Shown piece after piece: positions 57,435 to 64,000 of a stretch of 64,000 bases of DNA. Made by a program: the position numbers and the translations under genes. The notes beneath the pieces were generated by a model. It made no database searches and was not told where the DNA came from. It was given only the letters and a program-made list of their open reading frames with translations. Within the stretch, counting starts at the first letter, position 1, and the number at the start of each line of letters is the position of its first letter. The DNA is from Salipiger mangrovisoli. Its GTDB lineage: Bacteria; Pseudomonadota; Alphaproteobacteria; Rhodobacterales; Rhodobacteraceae. The DNA is taken from the NCBI RefSeq assembly GCF_015223355.1, contig NZ_JADFFK010000018.1:1-64000 (forward strand). Direction: 5' to 3'.

Positions 57435-58231
57435 GAAACGAACCCGTCACCGTCACCCGGGGCGACAGCCCCGTCGTCATCGGCCTGCCGCACACCGGCA
57501 CCTACCTGCCGGACGAGATCTTCGACAGGCTCACCCCGCGCGGTCAGGAACTGAGCGACACCGACTGGCACATCCACAGGCTCTACGAGGGGCTGCTGCC
57601 GGGGGCCACCATGGTGCGCGCCACCTTCCACCGCTACGTGATCGACGCCAACCGCCCGCCGGACGGCGCCAGCCTCTATCCGGGGCAGAACACCACCGGG
57701 CTGGTGCCGCTGACCGATTTCGACGGCGCGCCGATCTGGACCGAGGAGCCGGACGCGGCCGAGATCGCCGCCCGCCGCGAAGTTTTCCACGCGCCCTATC
57801 ATGCGGCGCTGCTGGCCGAGCTTGAGCGGGTGCGGGCGAAACACGGCGTGGCGATCCTTTACGATTGCCACTCGATCCGCTCGCACATCCCGTTCCTCTT
57901 TGACGGAAAGCTGCCCGATTTCAACATCGGCACGGCCGGGGGGACGACCTGCGACGCGTCGATCGAGGCCGCGACCACCGAGGTCTGCGCCGCTGCCGAG
58001 GGTTATACCTCGGTGCTCAACGGCCGTTTCACCGGCGGCTGGACCACACGCCACTACGGCCGCCCCGAGGAAGGCTTTCACGCCATCCAGATGGAGCTGG
58101 CGCAGGACACCCACCTCGAAAGCGAAGTGGCCCCTTATGCCTATGACGAGAGCAAGGCCGCCAAGCTGCGGGTCCATCTTGCCGAAGTGCTCAAGCGGAT
58201 CGAGGCGCTCGCGCCCGCGCTTGCCAAATAA
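57431..58231 (+). CDS. hutG: N-formylglutamate deformylase
   Basis: 266 residues from GTG 57431, overlapping the hutH stop. N-formylglutamate amidohydrolase family, with [41 protein letters not shown] (read in parts) and [14 protein letters not shown]. It frees formate and glutamate from N-formylglutamate. The presence of this enzyme implies the five-step route through a formimidoylglutamate deiminase (HutF), which is not in the window. Confidence 0.94.
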   Translation: MRNEPVTVTRGDSPVVIGLPHTGTYLPDEIFDRLTPRGQELSDTDWHIHRLYEGLLPGATMVRATFHRYVIDANRPPDGASLYPGQNTTGLVPLTDFDGAPIWTEEPDAAEIAARREVFHAPYHAALLAELERVRAKHGVAILYDCHSIRSHIPFLFDGKLPDFNIGTAGGTTCDASIEAATTEVCAAAEGYTSVLNGRFTGGWTTRHYGRPEEGFHAIQMELAQDTHLESEVAPYAYDESKAAKLRVHLAEVLKRIEALAPALAK

Positions 58232-58255
58232 CTCTGCCCAACGAGGAGTCCCCGG

Positions 58256-59947
58256 ATGACCAACCCCCGCCACAACCTGCGCGACGTCTTCCCCGCCACC
58301 GGCACCGAGATCACGGCCAAGAGCTGGCTGACCGAAGCGCCGATGCGCATGCTGATGAACAACCTGCACCCCGACGTCGCCGAGAACCCGCACGAACTGG
58401 TGGTCTACGGCGGCATCGGCCGCGCCGCCCGCACCTGGGAAGACTTCGACCGCATCGTCGATGCGCTGAAGAAGCTCGAGGAGGACGAGACGCTGTTGGT
58501 GCAATCGGGCAAGCCGGTGGGCGTGTTCCGCACCCATCCCGACGCGCCGCGCGTGCTGATCGCCAACTCGAACCTCGTGCCGCATTGGGCAAACTGGGAC
58601 CATTTCAACGAGCTCGATAAGAAGGGCCTGGCGATGTACGGCCAGATGACCGCCGGGTCCTGGATCTACATCGGCGCGCAGGGCATCGTGCAGGGCACCT
58701 ACGAGACCTTCGTCGAGGCGGGCCGCCAGCACTACGAGGGCAACCTCAAGGGCAAGTGGATCCTCACCGGCGGTCTTGGCGGCATGGGCGGCGCGCAGCC
58801 GCTGGCGGCGGTGATGGCCGGGGCCTGCTGCCTCGCCGTGGAATGCGACGAGACCCGCGCCGACTTCCGCATCCGCACCCGCTATTGCGACGAGAAGACC
58901 CACAGCCTCGACGAGGCGCTGGCGATGATCGACCGCTGGACCAAGGCGGGCGAGGCAAAGTCGGTGGCGCTGATCGCCAATGCCGCCGACGTCTTCCCCG
59001 AGCTGGTGCGCCGGATGAAGGCGGGCGAGCCGATGCCGAACGGGCGTCCGGATATCGTGACCGACCAGACCTCGGCGCATGACCCGGTGCATGGCTACCT
59101 GCCGAAGGGCTGGACCGTCGCCGAGTGGCGCGCGAAGCAGGAGAGCGACCCCAAGGGCGTCACCAAGGCGGCCAAGGCCTCCATGCGCGACCACGTCGCG
59201 GCGATGGTCGACTTCTGGAACGCCGGTGTGCCGACGCTGGATTACGGCAACAACATCCGCCAGATGGCGCTGGAGGAGGGGCTCGAGGACGCCTTTGCCT
59301 TCCCCGGCTTCGTGCCCGCCTACATCCGCCCGCTGTTCTGCCGCGGCGTCGGCCCGTTCCGCTGGGCCGCGCTCTCGGGCGATCCCGAGGATATCTACAA
59401 GACCGACCAGAAGGTGAAGGAGTTGATCGACGATCCGCACCTGCACAACTGGCTCGACATGGCGCGCGAGCGCATCGCCTTCCAGGGCCTGCCGGCGCGG
59501 ATCTGCTGGGTCGGCCTCGGGCTGCGCCACAAGCTCGGCCTCGCGTTCAACGAGATGGTCCGCAACGGCGAGCTGAAGGCGCCGATCGTGATCGGCCGCG
59601 ACCACCTCGACAGCGGCTCGGTGGCCTCGCCGAACCGCGAGACCGAGGCGATGAAGGACGGCTCGGATGCGGTCTCGGACTGGCCGCTGCTTAACGCGCT
59701 GCTCAACACCGCCTCGGGCGCGACCTGGGTGTCGCTGCACCACGGCGGCGGCGTCGGCATGGGCTTCTCGCAGCACTCCGGCATGGTGATCTGCTGCGAC
59801 GGCACCGAGGCGGCGGACAAGCGTCTGGCGCGCGTGCTCTGGAATGACCCTGCGACAGGCGTTATGCGGCACGCGGACGCGGGCTACGAGATCGCCCTCG
59901 ACTGCGCCCGCGAGCATCAACTCAACCTGCCGGGGATCCTGGGGTGA
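58256..59947 (+). CDS. hutU: Urocanate hydratase
   Basis: 563 residues, usual length. NAD-dependent urocanase with [48 protein letters not shown] and the C-terminal [16 protein letters not shown]. It converts urocanate to imidazolonepropionate. A ribosome site (ACGAGGAG) precedes it, and its stop overlaps the start of an FAD oxidoreductase gene. Confidence 0.97.
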   Translation: MTNPRHNLRDVFPATGTEITAKSWLTEAPMRMLMNNLHPDVAENPHELVVYGGIGRAARTWEDFDRIVDALKKLEEDETLLVQSGKPVGVFRTHPDAPRVLIANSNLVPHWANWDHFNELDKKGLAMYGQMTAGSWIYIGAQGIVQGTYETFVEAGRQHYEGNLKGKWILTGGLGGMGGAQPLAAVMAGACCLAVECDETRADFRIRTRYCDEKTHSLDEALAMIDRWTKAGEAKSVALIANAADVFPELVRRMKAGEPMPNGRPDIVTDQTSAHDPVHGYLPKGWTVAEWRAKQESDPKGVTKAAKASMRDHVAAMVDFWNAGVPTLDYGNNIRQMALEEGLEDAFAFPGFVPAYIRPLFCRGVGPFRWAALSGDPEDIYKTDQKVKELIDDPHLHNWLDMARERIAFQGLPARICWVGLGLRHKLGLAFNEMVRNGELKAPIVIGRDHLDSGSVASPNRETEAMKDGSDAVSDWPLLNALLNTASGATWVSLHHGGGVGMGFSQHSGMVICCDGTEAADKRLARVLWNDPATGVMRHADAGYEIALDCAREHQLNLPGILG

Positions 59948-61314
59948 CACGACACGAGACCGCCTTCGCCGACCTTGAAGCCGCCTTTCCGGGCCGTATC
60001 GAGCGGGGCGAGGCGGTCCGCGCGCAGCACGGGGCAGGGGACAGCTGGCACCCGGCGGCCCTGCCCGACGCGGTGTTCATGGCGCGAAGCACCGAGGAGG
60101 TGGCGCAGGCCGTTCAGATCTGTGCCGCCCATGGCTGCCCGATCGTGCCCTTCGGCGCGGGCAGCTGCATCGAGGGGCAGGTGAACGCCACCCATGGCGG
60201 GCTCTGCATCGATCTCTCGCAGATGGACAAGCTGCTGCGCGTCACTCCCGAGGACATGGACTGCACCGTGCAGGCCGGGCTCACCCGGCAGGCGCTGAAC
60301 GAGGAATTGCGGGCAACCGGGCTCTTCCTGCCCATCGACATCGGTGCCCATGCGACGCTCGGCGGCATGGCCTCGACCCGCGCCTCGGGCACGATGACCG
60401 TGCGCCATGGCACCATGGCCGATCTGGTTATGGGGCTGACCGTGGTGCTGCCCGACGGGCAGATCATCCACACCGGCGGGCGGGCGCGGAAATCCTCGTC
60501 GGGCTACGACCTGACACATCTCTTCATCGGGGCCGAGGGCACGCTGGGGATCATCACCGAGCTCACGCTGCGGCTGACCGGCATTCCCGAAATGGCGAAG
60601 GCCGGGCTCTACAGTTTCCCCGGCATCGAGGCGGCGACGCAGACCGTGGTCGAGGCGCTGCAATTCGGGCTCTGCCTGAACCGCATCGAGCTGATGGACG
60701 CGCTGCAGGTCAAGGCGATCAACGCCTACAATAAGACCGCGCTGCCCGAGCAGCCGACGCTGCTGGTGGACCTGGCGGGCTCCGAGAGCCAGGTCGACGC
60801 CGACCGCGACACCTTCGATGCGCTGGCGTCGGAGCATGAGGCGGTGCTGCACCCGGTCGAGACGCCAGAGGATTACAGCAGGGTCTGGGCGCTGCGGCAT
60901 TCGGCGCTCTACGCCGCGCGGGGACTGCGGCCGGGCTGCAAGTCGCTGTCCACCGACGTCTGCGTTCCGGTCTCCGAACTGCCGCGCATCCTGTCCGAAA
61001 CCGGCGCCGACCTCGAGTCCGAGGGCATCATCGCGCCGATGCACGGGCATGTCGGGGACGGCAATTTCCACCTCGTGATGCTGTTCGACGAGACCGACTC
61101 GGCCGAGAAGCAGAGGGTGCGCGAGGCACACGGGCGTCTGGTCGAACGCGCCATCGCCATGGGCGGCACCGCCACTGGCGAGCATGGCGTCGGGCTGGGC
61201 AAGAAGAGCTACATGGAGGCAGAGCACGGCGCGGCGCTGGCGTTGATGAAGACGCTCAAGCGTGCGGTCGATCCGGCAAATCTGATGAACCCCGGCAAGA
61301 TCTTCGATCTTTAG
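59944..61314 (+). CDS. FAD-linked D-2-hydroxyacid dehydrogenase (D-lactate dehydrogenase/GlcD type)
   Basis: 456 residues from GTG 59944, overlapping the hutU stop by four bases. FAD_binding_4 (PCMH-type) domain with [32 protein letters not shown]-like residues and [19 protein letters not shown]-oxidase C domain with [30 protein letters not shown] and MNPGKIFDL. It should oxidise a D-2-hydroxyacid to its 2-oxoacid and pass electrons to the respiratory chain. Its coupling to hut genes is unusual. A substrate linked to histidine, such as imidazole-lactate, is possible but speculative. Confidence 0.85.
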   Translation: MTRHETAFADLEAAFPGRIERGEAVRAQHGAGDSWHPAALPDAVFMARSTEEVAQAVQICAAHGCPIVPFGAGSCIEGQVNATHGGLCIDLSQMDKLLRVTPEDMDCTVQAGLTRQALNEELRATGLFLPIDIGAHATLGGMASTRASGTMTVRHGTMADLVMGLTVVLPDGQIIHTGGRARKSSSGYDLTHLFIGAEGTLGIITELTLRLTGIPEMAKAGLYSFPGIEAATQTVVEALQFGLCLNRIELMDALQVKAINAYNKTALPEQPTLLVDLAGSESQVDADRDTFDALASEHEAVLHPVETPEDYSRVWALRHSALYAARGLRPGCKSLSTDVCVPVSELPRILSETGADLESEGIIAPMHGHVGDGNFHLVMLFDETDSAEKQRVREAHGRLVERAIAMGGTATGEHGVGLGKKSYMEAEHGAALALMKTLKRAVDPANLMNPGKIFDL

Positions 61315-61335
61315 TCGCGGATGACCTATGGGTAT

Positions 61336-61354
61336 GCGCCTTTTTTTTGGGCGC
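61336..61354 (+). terminator. Possible weak terminator after the hut operon
   Basis: GCGCC (61336-61340), then TTTTTTTTG, then GGCGC (61350-61354). The T run is in the loop rather than after the stem, so termination is doubtful. Confidence 0.3.
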
Positions 61355-61431
61355 TTGCCCTTGCCTGTCACAAAGCCGCATGAAAAGGCCCAACGGCAGG
61401 GATTGACATGAGGGGCAGGCGTGGTCCCTTT

Positions 61432-61443
61432 TTGTATAGTCAA
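61432..61443. promoter_or_regulatory. HutC-like motif upstream of the amino acid ABC transporter
   Basis: TTGTATAGTCAA, matching 10 of the 12 bases of the hut promoter motif at 54676, 55 bases before the binding-protein start. TATAGT within it could be a minus 10 box. A TTGACA at 61403-61408 is too far upstream to pair with it. Confidence 0.4.
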
Positions 61444-61498
61444 AATCGGAACCCGGCCCGAGGTATGGCAGGGACCGACAACAGGGAGACTACTGAAT

Positions 61499-62320
61499 AT
61501 GCGCAACAAAGTCATCTCCGCACTCGCGGGTGCCGCGCTTCTGATGGGTGGGGCCGCAGCGGCCCAGGCGCAGGACGCGCTGGCACGCATCAAGGAAGCC
61601 GGCGTCATGAAGGTCGGCACCGAGACCGCCTTTGCCCCGTTCGACTACATCGACGCGGGTGATCACGTCGGCCTCAACATGGACGTCTTCGCCGCCATCG
61701 GCGAGGAACTGGGCGTCGAGATCGAGTGGATCACCCTCGACTGGGCCGGTGTTCTGCCGGGCCTCGAAGCGGGCCAGTTCGACATGGTCGCGGGCCCCGC
61801 AACCATCACCAAGGCCCGGATGGAGCGCTACCGCTTCACCCCGCCGATCGCCGAGGCCACCGTGGCCCTGCTGAAGTCGGCCAAGGATGATTCGATCACC
61901 AAGCCCGAGGACATCGCCGGCAAGACCATCGGCTCCGGCCACGCCACCGCACAGCTCGCCCAGCTCGAAGAGTTCGGCAAGACGCTGACCCCGGCGCCGG
62001 AAACCAAGGACTACGTCTCGTTCAACGAGGCCTATGCCGACCTCGCCGCGGGCCGCATTGCCGGTGTCGCCAACTCGCTGCCGAACATCGCCTTCGTGGC
62101 GCAGCAGCGCCCCGAGATCTTCGCGGTGGTTGCGCCCTTCGGAACCAAGACCTACTTCGGCTTCCCCGGCCTGAAGGACGATGACCACGCCTCGCTGATG
62201 GACGCGATCGACGCCGCGATCCTCAAGATGAAGGCAGACGGCCGCCTCGGCGAGATGCAGCAGAAGTGGTTTGGCCAGACCTTCGACACGCCCGACGCCG
62301 TGACCGAGCCCAACATCTAA
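61499..62320 (+). CDS. Amino acid ABC transporter substrate-binding protein
   Basis: 273 residues from ATG 61499. A signal peptide (about 1-24, ALAGAALLMGGAAAAQA) leads into a polar amino acid-type periplasmic binding protein (SBP_bac_3) with GVMKVGTETAFAPFDYID, LDWAGVLPGLEAGQFDMVAGPATITKARMERYRFTPPI (read in parts). It delivers an amino acid to the two permeases downstream. The shared promoter motif with hut genes suggests histidine or a related compound, but specificity is not readable. Confidence 0.9.
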   Translation: MRNKVISALAGAALLMGGAAAAQAQDALARIKEAGVMKVGTETAFAPFDYIDAGDHVGLNMDVFAAIGEELGVEIEWITLDWAGVLPGLEAGQFDMVAGPATITKARMERYRFTPPIAEATVALLKSAKDDSITKPEDIAGKTIGSGHATAQLAQLEEFGKTLTPAPETKDYVSFNEAYADLAAGRIAGVANSLPNIAFVAQQRPEIFAVVAPFGTKTYFGFPGLKDDDHASLMDAIDAAILKMKADGRLGEMQQKWFGQTFDTPDAVTEPNI

Positions 62321-62330
62321 CGCGATCCCT

Positions 62331-62354
62331 GCCGGTCCGTTCACCCGGACCGGC
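62331..62354 (+). terminator. Hairpin between binding-protein and permease genes
   Basis: GCCGGTCCG (62331-62339) pairs perfectly with CGGACCGGC (62346-62354) around TTCACC, then CCTTTCGG and more GC dyads. It is 10 bases after the binding-protein stop. Such stems often act as partial terminators and mRNA stabilisers that raise binding-protein output over permease output. Confidence 0.6.
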
Positions 62355-62447
62355 CCTTTCGGCCTGGCCGGCGGCCGGTCCCATGGGGCCACCGCCGGCA
62401 TTTTTCTCCCCCGTAACACACGCCAAGCCCGAGGCAATTCCCGGAAC

Positions 62448-63092
62448 ATGAGCTGGAAACTCTTCAACCTGCTGCTCGAGGCCTCGCTGATGACGATCTT
62501 CGTCAGCACGGTTTCGATCCTGATCGGCCTGTTCCTGGCGATCCTTCTGTCGGCGGCGAACCTGTCGGGCATCCGCCCGCTGCAATGGTTCGCGAAATTC
62601 TTCATCTCCTTCTTCCGCGGCACGCCGCTGCTGGTGCAGCTGCTGCTGCTCTACAACCTGCTGCCGGTGGTCGGGATCCAAATCCCCTCGCTGGTCACCG
62701 CGATCATCGGCCTGTCGATCTGCACCGCCGCCTACCAGGCGGAAAACCTGCGCGGCGGCTTCGAGGGGGTGCCCACCGGCCTCGTGGAAAGCGCCGACAT
62801 GGCGGGCTTCAGCCCGGTGCAGACCTTCTTCCACATCCGCGTGCCGATCGCCCTGCGGCTGACGCTGCCGGCGCTGATCAACGAGGCGATCCTGATCCTC
62901 AAGGCCTCGTCGCTGGTCTCGGTCGTCGGTCTCATCGAGCTGACCCGCATGGCGCAGAACCTCGTCGCCTCGACCTTCATGCCGCTGGAGATCTACGCCA
63001 GCGCCGGGCTCATCTACCTGGTGATCAACCTCGTGGTGGCCACGGCGGGCCGCCAGCTCGAACGCCGCCTGCCGGGCGTGGGAGGCAAGTGA
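62448..63092 (+). CDS. Amino acid ABC transporter permease
   Basis: 214 residues, polar amino acid permease (HEQRO type). It has about five helices, the FFRGTPLLVQLLLLYNLLP segment and the EAA-like loop GVPTGLVESADMAGFSPVQTFFHIRVPIALR (read in parts) that contacts the ATPase. It is the first of two permeases, and its stop overlaps the next start (TGATG). Confidence 0.9.
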   Translation: MSWKLFNLLLEASLMTIFVSTVSILIGLFLAILLSAANLSGIRPLQWFAKFFISFFRGTPLLVQLLLLYNLLPVVGIQIPSLVTAIIGLSICTAAYQAENLRGGFEGVPTGLVESADMAGFSPVQTFFHIRVPIALRLTLPALINEAILILKASSLVSVVGLIELTRMAQNLVASTFMPLEIYASAGLIYLVINLVVATAGRQLERRLPGVGGK

Positions 63093-63760
63093 TGGGCTTT
63101 GATTTCAACGTCATCCTCTCGAAGCAGGACGCGCTGGTCTCCGGCATCGGCATGACGATCTTTGTCTGGGTCGTCGGCACGCTCTTCGCCGCGGTGATCG
63201 GTTTTGTCATCGCCACCGCGCGGCGCTACGGCGGCGTGATCGTCGACAAGGCGCTGACCGTGCCGATCGAGGTGATCCGCGGCACGCCCTTCCTGGTGCA
63301 GCTCTTCCTGCTCTACTTCGGCGGCCCCTACATCGGCCTGTCGCTGGACGCACTGCCGGCGGGTCTGCTGGCGCTGAGCATCTACGGCGCGGCCTATTTC
63401 GCCGAGATCTTCCGCGCCGGCTACCAGTCGGTGCCGCCGGGCCATGTCGAGGCGGCGGAATGCCTCGGCTTCACCCGCATCCAGATCATCCGCAACATCC
63501 TGCTGCCCGAAATGGCGCTGCTGGTGATCCCGCCCTCGGTCAACATGGCGATCATCCTGCTGAAGGAGACGGCGCTGCTCTCGCTCATCACGGTGCCCGA
63601 GATGACGATGACCGCCAGCGCCATCGGCTCGCAGGAATACGCCTTCGTCGAGGCGATGGTGCTGATCGCGCTCGTCTACTGGGTGCTGGTCGAACTGGCG
63701 GGCCTGCTGGGGCGGCTCGCGGAAAAGAAACTCTCAAGATACAGGCTGGCCAAGGCATGA
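63092..63760 (+). CDS. Amino acid ABC transporter permease
   Basis: 222 residues. Second HEQRO-type permease with VIRGTPFLVQLFLLYFGGPYIG and the EAA loop SVPPGHVEAAECLGFTRIQIIRNILLPE (read in parts). It forms the membrane channel with the preceding permease. Its stop overlaps the start of the ATPase gene (ATGA). Confidence 0.9.
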   Translation: MGFDFNVILSKQDALVSGIGMTIFVWVVGTLFAAVIGFVIATARRYGGVIVDKALTVPIEVIRGTPFLVQLFLLYFGGPYIGLSLDALPAGLLALSIYGAAYFAEIFRAGYQSVPPGHVEAAECLGFTRIQIIRNILLPEMALLVIPPSVNMAIILLKETALLSLITVPEMTMTASAIGSQEYAFVEAMVLIALVYWVLVELAGLLGRLAEKKLSRYRLAKA

Positions 63761-64000
63761 GCGACAACGCGATCTCCGTTCAGCATCTGGTGAAACGCTT
63801 CGGCACGACCACCGTGCTCGATGACATCTCGCTGGAAATCCCGCGCGGGCAGGTATCCTGCCTGATCGGCCCCTCGGGCTCGGGCAAGTCGACGCTGCTG
63901 CGCTGCATGGCCTTCCTCGAAGAGGCCACCGACGGCTCGATCTTCATCGAGGGCGCGCCGCTCGGTTTCGTCTACGACGGCGCGGGCAAGCGCCAGCGCC
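63757..64000 (+). CDS. Amino acid ABC transporter ATP-binding protein, N-terminal part
   Basis: 81 codons from ATG 63757, truncated by the right edge. It starts MSDNAISVQHLVKRFGTTTV and includes the Walker A motif GPSGSGKSTLLRCMAFLE, typical of GlnQ/HisP-type ATPases. It would energise the two upstream permeases. Confidence 0.9.
   Translation, partial: MSDNAISVQHLVKRFGTTTVLDDISLEIPRGQVSCLIGPSGSGKSTLLRCMAFLEEATDGSIFIEGAPLGFVYDGAGKRQR

Noticed and set aside
61403-61440. TTGACA plus TATAGT as a normal sigma-70 promoter for the ABC transporter
   Set aside because: The boxes are 26 bases apart, too far for a functional pair, so the second motif was listed as a possible operator instead.

Overview
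The window looks like chromosomal DNA of a high-GC alphaproteobacterium, most likely a Rhodobacterales/roseobacter-type marine heterotroph. This is inferred from codon use, dense ATGA-coupled operons, the gltD/gltB pair separated by a small gene, the PCuAC-SCO copper pair, the bifunctional PuuE-OHCU protein and the style of the intergenic repeats. No species assignment is possible without a search. Nearly all of the DNA is coding; the one clearly decayed stretch is 42.9-44.4 kb, which holds insertion-sequence relics.

Layout. (1) 0-6.9 kb: end of an exopolysaccharide locus with the UDP-glucose 6-dehydrogenase C-terminus, a large minus-strand beta-helix polysaccharide lyase-like protein with three repeated C-terminal modules, then two GT4 glycosyltransferases and a sulfotransferase in one tight operon. 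Together these suggest a sulfated, uronic-acid-containing secreted polymer. (2) 7.0 kb: tRNA-Cys. (3) 7.4-10.3 kb: rutABCD pyrimidine catabolism behind a RutR-like operator. (4) 10.4-12 kb: class II aldolase-like gene facing a DeoR-family regulator. (5) 12.3-13.9 kb: copper delivery genes (DUF2946-like, PCuAC, SCO). (6) 14-18.1 kb: MltB-type lipoprotein, several hypotheticals, and a membrane protein with a C-terminal winged-helix domain next to a small exported protein. (7) 18.1-22.4 kb: minus-strand urate/allantoin operon (allantoinase-OHCU decarboxylase fusion, ureidoglycine aminohydrolase, ureidoglycolate lyase, NCS2 permease). (8) 22.8-30.6 kb: smpB, a sulfurtransferase-aminotransferase pair, a monooxygenase-like gene, deoC with an ALDH16-type dehydrogenase, rsfS-rlmH. 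(9) 30.9-42.7 kb: uppP, gltD-GFA-gltB, mtgA, an exported Ntn-hydrolase, a GST and queG. (10) 42.9-44.4 kb: broken IS110- and IS5-family transposases. (11) 44.4-53 kb: msrB-msrA, exoD, phosphoesterase, lipid kinase and several membrane proteins. (12) 53.1-64 kb: a flavin monooxygenase-like gene, then the histidine utilisation operon hutI-H-G-U with a coupled FAD oxidoreductase, followed by a polar amino acid ABC transporter that runs off the right edge.

How the genes fit together. Nitrogen salvage dominates: pyrimidines (rut), purines (urate operon), histidine (hut plus a probable uptake system) and glutamate synthase, which assimilates the ammonium released. deoC with ALDH16 would salvage deoxyribose from nucleosides. 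Surface-polymer genes (the sulfated EPS locus, uppP, exoD) are a second theme. I see no CRISPR array, prophage, rRNA or defence island. The best candidates for under-described biology are the membrane-tethered winged-helix protein with its exported partner, the signal-less lyase with its three-copy module, a family of dispersed palindromic repeats, and a TTGTATAG motif shared by the hut operon and the adjacent transporter.
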